Below, one piece after another: positions 39,541 to 51,739 of a stretch of DNA of 64,000 nt. The DNA comes from Xenopus tropicalis (Eukaryota; Chordata; Amphibia; Anura; Pipidae): the NCBI RefSeq assembly GCF_000004195.4, contig NC_030684.2:108096429-108160428 (forward strand). Reading direction: 5' to 3'. Under the pieces are notes generated by a model. It was not told where the DNA came from and ran no database searches. It saw nothing but the letters and a program-made list of their open reading frames with translations. Made by a program: the position numbers and the translations under genes. Position 1 is the first letter of the stretch; every line of letters begins with the position of its first letter.

Positions 39541-40811
39541 CAAGTGAGGGAATACAGGGGTATGGTAGATAGCTCTTAGTACAAGTGAGGGAATACAGGG
39601 GTATGGGAGATAGCTCTCAGTACAAGTGAGGGAATACAGGGGTATGGTAGATAGCTCTTAGTACAAGTGAGGGAATACAGGGTTATGGGAGATAGCTCTC
39701 AGTACAAGTGAGGGAATACAGGGTTTTGGGAGATAGCTCTTAGTACAAGTGAGGGAATACAGGGGTATGGGAGATAGCTCTCAGTACAAGTGAGGGAATA
39801 CAGGGGTATGGGAGATAGCTCTCAGTACAAGTGAGGGAATACAGGGGTAGGGGAGATAGCTCTCAGTACAAGTGAGGGAATACAGGGGTATGGGAGATAG
39901 CTCTCAGTACAAGTGAGGGAATACAGGGGTATGGGAGATAGCTCTCAGTACAAGTGAGGGAATACAGGGGTAGGGGAGATAGCTCTCAGTACAAGTGAGG
40001 GAATACAGGGGTATGGGAGATAGCTCTCAGTACAAGTGAGGGAATACAGGGTTATGGGAGATAGCTCTTAGTACAAGTGAGGGAATACAGGGGTATGGGA
40101 GATAGCTCTCAGTACAAGTGAGGGAATACAGGGTTATGGGAGATAGCTCTCAGTACAAGTGAGGGAATACAGGGTTATGGGAGATAGCTCTCAGTACAAG
40201 TGAGGGAATACAGGGGTAGGGGAGATAGCTCTCAGTACAAGTGAGGGAATACAGGGGTAGGGGAGATAGCTCTCAGTACAAGTGAGGGAATACAGGGGTA
40301 TGGGAGATAGCTCTTAGTACAAGTGAGGGAATACAGGGGTATGGGAGATAGCTCTCAGTACAAGTGAGGGAATACAGGGGTATGGGAGATAGCTCTTAGT
40401 ACAAGTGAGGGAATACAGGGGTAGGGGAGATAGCTCTCAGTACAAGTGAGGGAATACAGGGGTAGGGGAGATAGCTCTCAGTACAAGTGAGGGAATACAG
40501 GGTTATGGGAGATAGCTCTCAGTACAAGTGAGGGAATACAGGGGTAGGGGAGATAGCTCTCAGTACAAGTGAGGGAATACAGGGGTAGGGGAGATAGCTC
40601 TCAGTACAAGTGAGGGAATACAGGGGTAGGGGGGATAGCTCTCAGTACAAGTGAGGGAATACAGGGGTATGGGAGATAGCTCTCAGTACAAGTGAGGGAA
40701 TACAGGGGTATGGGAGATAGCTCTCAGTACAAGTGAGGGAATACAGGGGTATGGGAGATAGCTCTCAGTACAAGTAAGGGAATACAGGGGTATGGGAGAT
40801 AGCTCTTAGTA
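39541..40811. repeat. Minisatellite, 31 copies of a 41-bp unit
   Basis: The unit begins caagtgagggaatacagg and ends agatagctctcagta; 31 x 41 = 1,271 bp without length change. Variable sites are ggggtaTggg, ggggtaGggg or gggTtatggg, and ctcTCagt or ctcTTagt. It runs without a gap into a LINE-like 3' end at 40812. Confidence 0.97.
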
Positions 40812-41017
40812 CTAGTTGATCCAGGGACTGGTCCGATTGCCATCTTGGAGTCAGGAAGGAATTTTTTCCCCTCTGCTGCAAATTAGAGAGGCTTCAGATG
40901 GGGTTTTTTGCCTTCCTCTGGATCAACTAGCAGTTAGGCAGGTTATATATAGGCATTATGGTTGAACTTGATGGATGTATGTCTTTTTTCAACCCAACTT
41001 ACTATGTTACTATGTAG
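40812..41017 (+). mobile_element. LINE-like 3' end (CR1/L2-type suspected)
   Basis: Begins gttgatccagggactgg and ends tggttgaacttgatgg ... ttactatgttactatg, a dispersed amphibian repeat 3' end with a short 8-bp tandem tail. The class is from memory and uncertain. A further piece of the same family, with tttttagcaagcgaggaaatacaggg, follows at about 41055-41115. Confidence 0.55.
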
Positions 41018-44000
41018 ATCTATATAAAGGATACATGGAATTAGGCATGCAGCTGCAGTAGACACTTTCAAGAAAGAGTTGATACCTTTTTAGCAAGCGA
41101 GGAAATACAGGGCGTAATGTTATTGTTACAGCAAGAATTAATTGCTGATTAGTAACTGATTATGCAAGCAATACACCAATATATTTCACCAATATGGATC
41201 CTGGATCAGATACATGTAAACCCCAAAAGTCCCCCAAGCAGGCAGATCTATTCAACTTGAGGGACATGCCCGGTACAGTTTAAAGGGGTTGCAGAAAAGA
41301 TGTCATTTTACCAGAGCTGTCAACCAACCCTATGTCATAAGGGCCTCTTAATATTAATATTTCATATTATCATTTATTGTGAAATGGAATTCAGGCCTAA
41401 AAAAGCAGGATGGCATTATTATTATCTCCCTCATGACATGGGGTTGGTTGACAGCACTGTTTTACATTTTAGAAACTTGATGATCTCAGCATTAAGGTCC
41501 ATTTACAATGCAAGTATAGTGTAAAAGAGGGCAACTGTGGACACTAATTGCCATGCTTTTTGCCCTTAATGCAGCCCTTCCCCCAAAATTTCAGTATCAT
41601 AGTATCATCTGCAAATAAAGATGTGTGTTTTGATGAGTCAATTGCATTTGAACCCAAAGAGTGGGAATGGCATGATTTCCAGTGCTTGAGATTCTTAGGA
41701 CATTGGTGTTTGATTCACTGGCACCCATTGGCACAGTCACAGAGGGAATCCTGAAATGACCCGTAGCCTGAAGGTAGCGGTAGGCCCAGGGGCCCCTATA
41801 TCAGTAGGTGCATTTGCACAGGACAGGGCGGGTCACACTGGGGCCAAGCACAACTATATGGGAAAGTGCAAGGAGCCTCTTTGGATGCAAGTGCTGGAGA
41901 CCAGGAGCAGCTTTCTCTTCTGCAACGCAGGTAGCACTTCTGTGGCAGAAGCAATTCATGAAGCAAAAACATATAATTCTTTTCAGGGTTGACTGTATTT
42001 TAGGTAGAGTTTCTACTAAACAATATAATAGGTCCCTTTAGGGGGTTTTCTGATGTTTTTCCCTGCAACGGGGCCCCTGTGACACCGGGGCCCTCAGGAC
42101 CAAAGTCCCATTTGCCCTGCCCCAAACCATCCCTGGGAGGTGTGAGCAGTGACATGATAGCTCATGGGAGTGATAAATAGGTTAATCTCCTGTGTTACAC
42201 AATTACTGGCACTGTGACAGATTATCAGGCACAGGGACCATTTCTGTCTCCTTCACTTTAGCACTGGGAAGCTGAGAAATCTGTAATTACACATCAGGAA
42301 ATTGCCCAGAGAAGTCAAAACAAACATTCCCTGCTATCTCTTTATCAGCGCTGCCCTTTATTATGTGCTTGCACATTCACACATTGCAAACAAGAACCTG
42401 AAATGTTTTATAAATAGGATTTAAAGGCCAAGAAAAGGCAAATGCACTGGGAATGCAAATACATTAGGCACCCCCCCCCCCCAGCTTGTGCTTTACTTTC
42501 CTTAAAGGGGAATTTGTCTTTGCTTGTCCTACATGCAATAGCTGAAATATGTGCTGTCCAACAGTTGGACTGGATCTCCTAGGGCCCATCAGAACCTGAC
42601 ACTCTGGGCCCACCTTCACAGCAATTAGATATATGTCATGGCAGATGGTGTAGGTGTATATAAGCTCATACTGGAAATAAATAAATAAGGATTGGCTAAT
42701 AGAAACTTAGGGAAGGGCCTGCCAGGTGATGGCCAATGTCTCCATAGACTTGTGACATTATAAGGGCAATTTACAAACCCCTGGGAAGTGTAGAGATGCA
42801 AGCAATAGATAGAATGCAATTACACAATTGCTACAGTCCTCTGTCATTTAGATGCACAAGTTAGGGAACAGCAGAGACTGAAGGCTGCCTGCACCCCCTG
42901 ATGGAGGACAAGCACAGGACAGCCTAAGGGGCGCACTCTTGCACCTCTGCATTGGGGAGACATAAATGATCCCCCACATTTGCAATATGACATATTTGGT
43001 GCACTATTATGCCTCTACACAATAGGGGCCCACTTACTGAAACTTGGCACCTTTACTCCAGATAAGCAACTCATAGCAGCCAATCAACAAATACCCTAGG
43101 CCTAGTGGGACCAGTTGCATGTAGCAGCATGAAAGTGCATTTTTGATTGGTTGCAATGGGTTGCTGCACTGGTGTCAATTTACTTATTGTAAATGAGCCC
43201 TACTGTGTATACAGTAAATGGGGCCATGGTTGTGCTTTAATAAGCCCAACAGTACTGCATATAATGTGCTTTGGGATTATAAAGCAATCACCCTGTCAGG
43301 TTATATTAGGCTAAAGAAGGGGGTAACACTGTGAAACACTGCATACATGTGTAGGGCCAATCAATAAGCAGCAGAACACAGGGAGATGCTTCCTACTGAT
43401 AGAAGGGTCACAATAAGCTTCACCGATGATCTGCCCAATGCACCGGTTTTCAGTAGTCCCTTTTGGCACACACAGCAATTGTGCACATTTTCAGGTCAGG
43501 CTGTCAATTTGACTTTAAAGGGGGGAAATATTGGACCTTTTATCCCTGTGCTGGACTTAAATATGCAAAGAGCACAACCCCTCAGAGACCATAATTGATA
43601 AGAAGGAGGGAAAAAGCAGTTCAGCTGCCTTTGCTATGTACAGAAAGTACTTCCATTGGGCACAGCCCCCCGAGCCCCTGTTCCTTTACTCACTTTATTG
43701 TGCCTTACAGCAGACAAGCAATGGATGAAGTCTCTATGTGAATTAAAATCAGATATTACCTGAATTAGTCATGCTGGATGCATCCTCACGTATGTGAGCA
43801 TATTTGTCAGACAGATTAGAGGGGGAGATAGCAAAACATTCTCTAGAAAAACATCAATAAAATCCCCTGCTGCTTTCCCTCTGCCTCCCATGGGCTGCAA
43901 GCACTGGTGCTAACTTGTCTATTTCAGCCTTGGAAAATGGCTGCAGTAACCATTAGATACCCTGATAGACTTCACTGCAACACAAGCTATTGATTGGCAC

Positions 44001-47000
44001 CTTAACAGGTAAAAAGTCTTCTGTCTGTTCCATTTTATCCTCCTTAAATAAAGAGTAGGGCATGAAGCTGGGCCCACACCGGAGGTGCATTACCTGTATG
44101 ACACGGCTACCACCAGTTTAAAAGTGCTATAAATAATGGAGCACGTACAGATACAAAAACAAATTGGAATACCATTTAGAAGCTTGCAACTCTGCGTTTG
44201 GTACTGCACCATCCATTAGTAAATGAGGCCTTGGATCTTTTCAGCTAAGGGGCAAGGTTGCTGACTATGAATATTAAGAGGTTTGTTATTCTGGATACAG
44301 TCCTCATTATAGTTGAGAGAAGTATTTCATAGGTGAAGGTCATAATTAAACGTGTGTCAGTAATCAGCTAATTACAATTGCTCTCAATGCCAGCAGAGGG
44401 AAATTAAAACAAGAGGTACAAAGGACAATTATTTATGGTAATTGTAATCAGTCGCCAATGCCTGATGGCAGCTTGATGGCTTCAAGCGCAGGATGTGTTT
44501 CCCTGCAACTGAGTTTTTGAAAGGGGGGAACTTTATCTCTTTTTAAGTGCAGCTCATTCTCAGGAGCCCCAGGGAGGCTTGGCCTCTGCCATCAGAGTTG
44601 TGTATTGTTCCTTTGCCATCTATGTTACTATTATAGTCTGATTCATTCTGGAATCTCATGAAATCAGGGCTGTTATATCAATGCTGGGCATTTAGTATTG
44701 GGCTGATCTACAGGCCCAGACTGGCAATCTGTGGATTCTGTCAAATGCCAGAGGGGCTGCTGTAAGATGCCATAGACAGTCACTATTTAGTAAGCCTATT
44801 AGGGCTGTTTGGGCCTCTCTGAATTTAAAATCTCTGTCCAGACTTGCTGGTGTAAATATATGGCCTGCAGGCCAGCAATTGAGCGCAATTCTGGGCCAAG
44901 AGGTACTTTTGTTCAAGGCAAATACCTCTTGTCCCTGGTCCACTTGCTGCAGTGCAACAGTAGCAATGGCAAACTCCCCGCTACAGACCACTCACCAGTT
45001 CTGGAACTTAAAGCAAGCCAGGTCAGATGGGAGTGAAAAGACTGTACAGTATTTTTTTTTTCTAAATTGCCCCCCAAACTGAGCCCAAGGCAACTGCCTA
45101 TACTGCTTACCCCTAGTTCTGGCCCTGGTTGGATGCAATGAGCCACAAACTGCATATACAGACAAATAGCAGAAAGGGGTTTCTGCCCAGCATGATGGAT
45201 ATCCGAATAAAGCTTGAATCAGATATTGATCATTCTAGTCCCATACAGAGGCCAGCGGGCTGCCAGCTGAGACATTCTATGGTCACAATATAGACCATCA
45301 GTGCAAAATCCGCAGCCACGTTTCTATAGACTTCAGCCCTCCAGGTGTTGCAGGCTACAAACTCCACAGTATATTTACCTTGAGGATATACAGGGGACAT
45401 TACTGGATATTGTTGATGTATAACTGTTATGGTGGATTATTTTTTATGTCACAGAAAGTGTTGGGACAGTGTGACAGTTGCAAACACATCTGGTTCCATG
45501 TGATAGAAGGATAAACAAAACAAAAAAGGAGGAAATGAAGGCGCTGGGGCTGAGTACAGACACGCTATTAATGAAAATGAAGGCAGTGTTTGTTTAGTCA
45601 TGGAGGACAGTTAACAGTTTATTGCTTTCTGTTTCTCCTGCTGCTCGGCACATTGAAATTCCTGTAAAGCTGAAAGGACATCTGGAAGAATTCGGCCAAT
45701 TAATGGAAATCATGCCGTAGCTGCTCTGAAAGGCAAATTAAACCAAATCAAACCTGCTGTACAGACAATGTGCCCTAATCACGCACATAACATTCATTAG
45801 GTGCTGCTGCTGGAGAGTTTGGTGCCTCTAATGAAAGATCAGGGACAGAGCAACCAGCAGGAATGTGTTCAGCCATATGCCATTATCTGCAATAGCACAG
45901 GGAACAGCACCAAGCACAAGGGGCTTATGGGGTAATGTTATCAACTTGCAAAGTTACACCAGGTCTAGTGACCCATACAACCAATCAGGTGTTTGCTTTC
46001 AAAAAGAGAACCAGTGAATGCTACATTCTGATTGCTAGACATAGTAAAACTTTTACTACGTTTCACCAATAAACTCCCATTTTCTCTTGCCTTCCTGCTT
46101 TCCATTAGTGCAAATGCTTTAGAGAATACCTGGTCGTAGGTCATGAACGTACATCATGTAAAAGGCTGGAAAGCTGGAAATATATTTTTGTTGGGTGACT
46201 CTGCCTCATCAAGTTACTTTCTTGGTGCTCTGTGTTACAGCAAGGCCGACAGGTTATTTTGGTACTACCTGGCCATGCCTTAGTGTGCTGCCTTTATAGG
46301 CTTTCTCTGGGTTTGCTATTAGTAGTTAATAGGTCTTATCAATCTGAAATATTTAGGTGGGGCCTCCCCCTAGACCAAAGACTTGCTGGAGGCCACAGGG
46401 GCTCTGGCGCCGGGCTGAACATGATGCCAATATACCCCAGAGAAGAAAAGCCAATGTACAACATACCAGTGTGGAAGGCAGGGTAGAAAAACTACCTGTG
46501 TGCCATTAGCCTTGGAACTAGAGAAGAGTGATTGTTACAGCAATGAGCTGTTATACCCTTAACCCTTGTTATGCATTAATGGTGCATGATTGAGTATGAT
46601 TAAGTGCCGCTAGGTCATGAAGCACATTAGGCTTATGGAGATAATGATAATGTTGTCCTTAAATAAAGTGTTTTTTTTAATTTTTAATTTGGTGGCCTGT
46701 GTAGAGCCTTTGCGTGTCCATTGGCCCATTTTCTACTTTCTCTTGCTGAGGGTCTGGGGCTGGTGCACTTGGATGGTTACCCTTTCCTATATTTCATTTC
46801 TTTTCTTTAACTGGATGCTATTATCCCAAAACTGTTGTGACGTTGTCTCCTCTTTCTTGTTAAGATTTCTTATCTCAAACCCTCCGTTTATTAGTTCTGT
46901 TAGGGGCTCAAAGTCCTAATGGGATGTAAGCAATGAGGTGCCAGATGGGATGTTAGACCGCTGTAGTCTCAGTGCTAGATAGCTAGAACCTCAGCCATAA

Positions 47001-47227
47001 ATAGTGACAGAATTGCTGCTTATGTGGAAAAGGAATGAGAGGTAACAATCTGATTGCACTCCCCTGAGCCAGCATAAACATTACTGGCACATCTAAAGCT
47101 GCTCATACAGGTCCAGATTTTAGTCTTCTCCCGACAAACGTTCGGATATTAAACGTACGTTTAAAAATATAGGCTTAGATGTAGGAGTAAATAGACCTAA
47201 AATGATTCCATATCTGCATTATTTTCC
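41018..47227. other. Intergenic region with three candidate regulatory stretches
   Basis: No credible exon. Repeat fragments: 42421-42515 (T2-like, with a C run), about 44712-44830 (shared with about 31664-31790) and about 44910-45130 (shared with about 62590-62790). Repeat-free stretches with enhancer-like composition: 42140-42350, 44335-44520 and 45580-45870. They lie 3-7 kb upstream of insm2. Confidence 0.4.
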
Positions 47228-47669
47228 TTAAAGGAACAGTAACACCAAAAAATAAAGGTGTATCAAAATAATTAATATATAACGTACTGTTGCCCTGGAC
47301 TGGTAAAAGCTGTGTGTTTGCTTCAGAAACCCTACTATAGTTTGTATACATAAAGCTGCTCTGTAGCCATGGGGGCAGCCATTCAAATTAAAAAAAGGAG
47401 AAAAGGCACAGGTTACATAGCAGAAAACAGATAAGCTCTGTAGATTCCCATTGTATTCTATAAGGTTTATCTGTTGTCTGCAATGTAACCTGTGTTTTGT
47501 CTCCTTTTTTCTAGATTGAATGGCTGCCCCCATCGCTATACAGCAGCTTTATATATATATAACTATAGTAGGGTTTCTAAACAAAACACACAAATTTTAC
47601 CAATGAAGGGCAACAGTACATTATATATTAATTAGTTTGATACACCTTTATTTTTTTGGTGTTACTGTA
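47228..47669. repeat. T2-type MITE, subfamily with TTAAAGGAACAGTAACACC ends
   Basis: TTAA at 47228, then aggaacagtaacacc; the right end ttggtgttactgta is degenerate. Inner arms gccatgggggcagccattcaa and gaatggctgcccccat pair. A better-preserved copy is at 58656-59081. Confidence 0.75.
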
Positions 47670-48720
47670 TAATAATGGATTAATCTATAAATACTTCTTC
47701 TACCTTTTTTAAAGGGAGTGAACCCCAGGCACACCAACATTCAGGGGTATGCTGTAGTTACCGCAGTTAGCATAATGGAAAGCCTTCAACTGGTAACCTC
47801 CCCAGAATAGACTGTATATATATACTGTATATACTGTAGATTAGAATATAGAATGACACAGGCGATAGAATTATAAAACAATTTGCAGGTGAGTTCTATT
47901 TTGTATTAATTCTGGTTCTCGAATCATTGATATTTTTTTTGTTTCAGTTTGGCACCTAAACAGTCCTTCTGTTGCCAGGCGCTGACTGATTTTAGTAACG
48001 TAGCAGTGCTTTCATTGGCAGACTGCAACTTAAACAGGAAAAGGCAAAAATATAAAGCTAAGTTGTAAATATAATACAGTAATAACAAGAATGAATCTGT
48101 TTGAATGAAGCTGTCATGCTCAGGGCTGCCATCACTTATCATGGGGCCCCATACCCATCAGTCTCTTTCCCAGCATTCACTGTGCAACACTGACTCTGCT
48201 CTCTATTATTGTTGATCTTGTCTGACAGCACTTCTCTTATCTCCCCAAGTTCTAATCCTACCTATACTGTAACATATCAGCAAACATTTCATCTCATGCC
48301 AAAAAGTTGTTTTAAATTCCTTACAAACATTTCAAAGTTTCAGAAGTAAGCTACAAATGAAATGATGCATGGAAATGTAGCACCTGTTTGTGTCTGGCCA
48401 AGCTAGATAGAGGATAGAGGGGACTGGCAGTTACAACAGGACCCCAGGAGTAAGGGGGGGCTGTTAGCATTACACAGGGCAGCACCATGAGGAATAGGCC
48501 CAGCTTATTTATTCTCACACTGGTGTTCATCGCATAGGGAAACATAGAAGCAAGTCCCGTTTAACCAGCTACTTATTCCTTGTTGCATAGATCAGGTTTA
48601 GCTACACGATGAGCAGAACTGTACCTCTCACAGATCAAGATAAGTGACTATGGATCGACTCAGGTATTGAGTGACAAGGCTGAAGGCTTTTGCACTGTGC
48701 CACGCCCACCAGCGATTCTC
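47670..48720. other. Upstream flank of insm2
   Basis: No repeat with clear borders and no exon. The last few hundred bases become less AT-rich toward the insm2 promoter. Confidence 0.45.
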
Positions 48721-48724
48721 TAAC

Positions 48725-48886
48725 TCCTGATTGGCGGCCACTGGCCTGTGTGTAAGTGAATGGATGGCATTTCTGTGCCGGGCTATAAAAGCAGTGGCCG
48801 GGGCTATGAAGGCAGACGCTTTCCTCATTATTTCGCAGCCAACTTGGCTTTCATCCAACCTGTAGCACTTGGGGCCAAGGGGGAAG
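48725..48886 (+). promoter_or_regulatory. insm2: insm2 core promoter and 5' UTR
   Basis: TATAAAA at 48784-48790, about 97 bp before the start codon, in ggctataaaagc. An inverted CCAAT box (attgg) is at 48730-48734, about 50 bp upstream of the TATA box, the usual spacing. A start near 48815 and a 5' UTR of about 70 nt are inferred. A TATA promoter fits a tissue-restricted gene, in contrast with the CpG-rich eapp promoter. Confidence 0.7.
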
Positions 48887-50275
48887 ATGCCGAGAGGCTT
48901 TTTAGTCAAGAGAAGCAAGAAAGGCTGCGGGACTTACAGGGTCCCTTGTGGTGCTTCTTCCCCGCAGCAGTCAGTCCCTTTCCTTCCAGCCCCGGAGCCT
49001 CCCAGCCCTCACATCCCAAGCTCACCTCCGGACTCAGTCCCAGCCGAAAAGGAAGGCACAAAGGTCGCACAGAGTTACTCTAAAGTTAGTTCCGACACAT
49101 CGCCTATCAGACAGGATGGGACTGGCAGCTGGAGCCAACTGCCTTACAGCCCAGTGCAGCCGACCGGCTTAGAGATGAAAACGACCTTCTTTAAAAGGTA
49201 CCCCAGCTCCCCTGCTACTGGGGAGTCCTTCCCGGTCGCAGCGTCGTTGGTCTCAATGGAGAAGCTGCTGATTAATCACAATCCCTTCCTGACTCCCGAG
49301 GGAAAGCTCCATGGGAACCTCTGTGCCAGGGACGCCCCCAGATTCACCAAGTGCCCCCCTAAGAAGAGCAAAGTCACCAGGAAGCTGAACTTTACAGACG
49401 AAGTCACCACTTCTCCCGTCCTGGGGCTGAAGATTAAAGCGGAGGATCCGGAGTGCAAGTCCCGCAGCCCCCTGGGCAAGCGCCCCCCGCTGGGGGAGTT
49501 TATATGCCAGCTCTGCAAGGAGCAGTACCCCGACCCTTTCGCCCTGGCACAGCACAAATGCTCCAGGATCGTCCGGGTCGAATATCGGTGCCCCGAGTGC
49601 GATAAAATATTTAGCTGCCCCGCAAACCTGGCGTCTCACAGGAGGTGGCACAAGCCCAGGGCGCCGGGGGCTGACGGGGGGGCAGGAGGGAAGAAGCCGC
49701 ACAGCGAACTGGAAGGGAAAGAGAACAGCAGCGCCCCCCGCAGTGTCCCGTTGAGTTTGCTGGAATCGCCAGTTCAGCACCAGCAGGCGGCGGACAGCTC
49801 CCAGCGCAGCGATCAGCACCATCTCCCAGCGGACAGCTCCCCCTTCCTGAGCCGAGCGGCGGGTACGGGCGCCCCCCTGCCCCGGGCTGGATCGGACGAT
49901 GGGGAGGAGGAGGCGTTCGACTGTCCCTATTGCCACAAGCGATTCCGCCGGCAGGCCTATCTCCGCAAGCACCTCCTCAGCCACCAGCCCTACAGCCCCA
50001 TGGAGAGGGGGCCGCTCACTTACCCCTGTACCCTGTGCGGAGTGCACTTCCCTTCCATGGACATCAGGGACAAGCACCGGCTGTGGCACGCCGTCAGGGA
50101 GGAGCTGCTCATCCCTCTGGAAGACTCTCTGATGGCCGAAGGAGGGCAGCAAATCTTCCCCTGCGAACGTTGTCCCACTGCCTTCTTCAGCTCCCCGGGA
50201 CTCACCTTGCACATGAGCAAATGCCACTCCGCAGGGAGCGGGCAGGACCTGCCTATGGGGCCCCCGGGCTGTTAA
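48887..50275 (+). CDS. insm2: insm2, insulinoma-associated zinc-finger repressor (single exon)
   Basis: 462 codons plus TAA. The ATG at 48887 is chosen because it begins the SNAG repression motif MPRGFLVKR; an in-frame TTG 18 nt upstream is not a start. INSM factors recruit LSD1/CoREST-type corepressors through SNAG and drive neuroendocrine differentiation (family knowledge). KLNFTDEVTTSPVLGLKIK at about 166-184 is the family's conserved block. Zinc fingers start at about residues 205 (CQLC...HKC, an atypical C2HC-like finger), 233, 344, 379 and 424 (C2H2). The protein ends MGPPGC, resembling human INSM2. Human INSM2 is about 566 residues; the frog protein is shorter in the N-terminal and central linkers. 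Coding GC is far above the flanks. INSM1 was considered, but neighbouring ralgapa1 and eapp favour INSM2. Confidence 0.93.
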   Translation: MPRGFLVKRSKKGCGTYRVPCGASSPQQSVPFLPAPEPPSPHIPSSPPDSVPAEKEGTKVAQSYSKVSSDTSPIRQDGTGSWSQLPYSPVQPTGLEMKTTFFKRYPSSPATGESFPVAASLVSMEKLLINHNPFLTPEGKLHGNLCARDAPRFTKCPPKKSKVTRKLNFTDEVTTSPVLGLKIKAEDPECKSRSPLGKRPPLGEFICQLCKEQYPDPFALAQHKCSRIVRVEYRCPECDKIFSCPANLASHRRWHKPRAPGADGGAGGKKPHSELEGKENSSAPRSVPLSLLESPVQHQQAADSSQRSDQHHLPADSSPFLSRAAGTGAPLPRAGSDDGEEEAFDCPYCHKRFRRQAYLRKHLLSHQPYSPMERGPLTYPCTLCGVHFPSMDIRDKHRLWHAVREELLIPLEDSLMAEGGQQIFPCERCPTAFFSSPGLTLHMSKCHSAGSGQDLPMGPPGC

Positions 50276-51650
50276 AGGCATTGTACCCCCTGTCATTGCT
50301 GCCATGTATCTCTATCGTTCGGTGTAGGGGCGTCCAACCTGCATCCCTACAGCTGCCGTGGAACTACAACTCTCACACCCCTGGAGCGGATATTGGGGAG
50401 TTGTAATCCAACAACAGCTGGAGGGCCGCAGGATGGACGTTCCCGGTTTAGTCAGTTCAGTGTTTGTATGTTATTTCCACAGCCAAATAGTTGCACCAGC
50501 AACCGTTCACTTTCCAGATCCAAAGCCAGTAGTGTATTGTCGGCTTATGGCCAATAAGGTAATCGCAGCCTGACTGTATCTGTGGCTGTCAGGGGATGCT
50601 GGGAGGTATAATTCAACAACATCCAGAGGCTGCAGGCTGCTTATATAATGTTTGGAATAGCTGTGCAGCCTCTTCCCAGAAACCTAATAAGTCTATGGGT
50701 GTCAGATATTCTCCCTCCCCATATCTCCCATACTCTGTACAACTTTATAATCATGGGGGCATACTTACCACAGGGAGAAACTAGAACACCCACAGTCCAT
50801 TCTAGTGAAACCTGCCTCTCTATTCATGTCTTTGGGATTTTTAAAGATGTATTTATCAGATTGTGAACTTTTCCTTACACCCATTGATAAATATGCCCCC
50901 CAAAATCTGTTGGAAACAAATATAAAGCTGCAGAGTTTCACGGGGGAGGGGGGGGTGTTCTAGTATCATTTTTAATAAATATACACCATAGTTCCATTAA
51001 TCCTCCCCCCCCAGCACCCCAGTAGTGGAACAGTCCCTCCCTGACAGTCTGGTGTAGCTATTGGCATTAGTGCTTTGGCCTCTGGGTATCTCTATGTGCA
51101 ACTTGTGAGCCTATAGGTCATTATTAGCTGCCTTCCACTAAGGACTCTGTGAAACAGTGATATATACATTGTGTCTAAATTGTTTAGTGGGCAAAAGAAA
51201 ATATACCAAAGGTTTCATGCATTCAGCTGTTCTTCTCATTTCCTACAATGCCTAAAGCACCACCAGGAGCCATAGGCAAGGGGCAAACAGCTGACAGATA
51301 GGAATATACAGCCGGCAAGGCTTGTGGGCTCATGTGTAATTAAATCATTCCAAAAGGACTAAGTAATGGCAGCTCCCTACTGGCAATTACATGCAAGTCT
51401 CTCCACGCCAAGGCTCCGTGTAGCTCCGTATAAACAGAATAACCTGAAAAGGGATTAGTTGGAATTATTTATTTTTGTAATAAAAAAGCTTATTGCAAAC
51501 TTACATTACAGTAAGACTCCCAAAGGCTGTTAAATCCTCGCTGCTCCTTGAACACCGTATAATTTTGCTCTTTATGCTGTTAAACCCAACGTGTTCTTTT
51601 AAGTCACAGTGTTAAGCACTCGGGAACAATAAAGGCGACATTAAAGACCG
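50276..51650 (+). other. insm2: Probable insm2 3' UTR
   Basis: Follows the TAA. Two inverted common-repeat pieces (about 50325-50435 and 50585-50640, with gttgt/acaac words) lie within it. The best end is the AATAAA at 51628. The stretch 51330-51740 is repeat-free with TAATTAAAT-like words and may be conserved. Confidence 0.45.
51628..51633 (+). terminator. insm2: insm2 poly(A) signal candidate
   Basis: AATAAA followed 20-40 bp later by a GT-rich element (gttaattgtattgtgtgtgcc). An earlier AATAAA near 50980 is the alternative. Confidence 0.55.
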
Positions 51651-51739
51651 GTGTTAATTGTATTGTGTGTGCCTACAAATGTGCCGGGGCATTGTTACCT
51701 GGGCAATTATCAGACCATTTGACTGACTGCGGATATATA

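Noticed and set aside
39541..40811. CRISPR-like regular repeats
   Set aside because: Direct head-to-tail repeats without unique spacers in vertebrate DNA; a minisatellite.
48869..48886. Six-codon N-terminal extension of insm2 from a TTG
   Set aside because: The SNAG motif must be N-terminal and begins at the ATG at 48887; TTG is not a plausible start here.
48887..50275. Assignment as insm1
   Set aside because: INSM1 also lies beside a RalGAP gene (RALGAPA2) in human, but eapp nearby and the C-terminal PGC ending favour insm2.
49253..50305. 350-codon minus-strand open frame
   Set aside because: Antisense shadow of the GC-rich insm2 coding exon; no family features.
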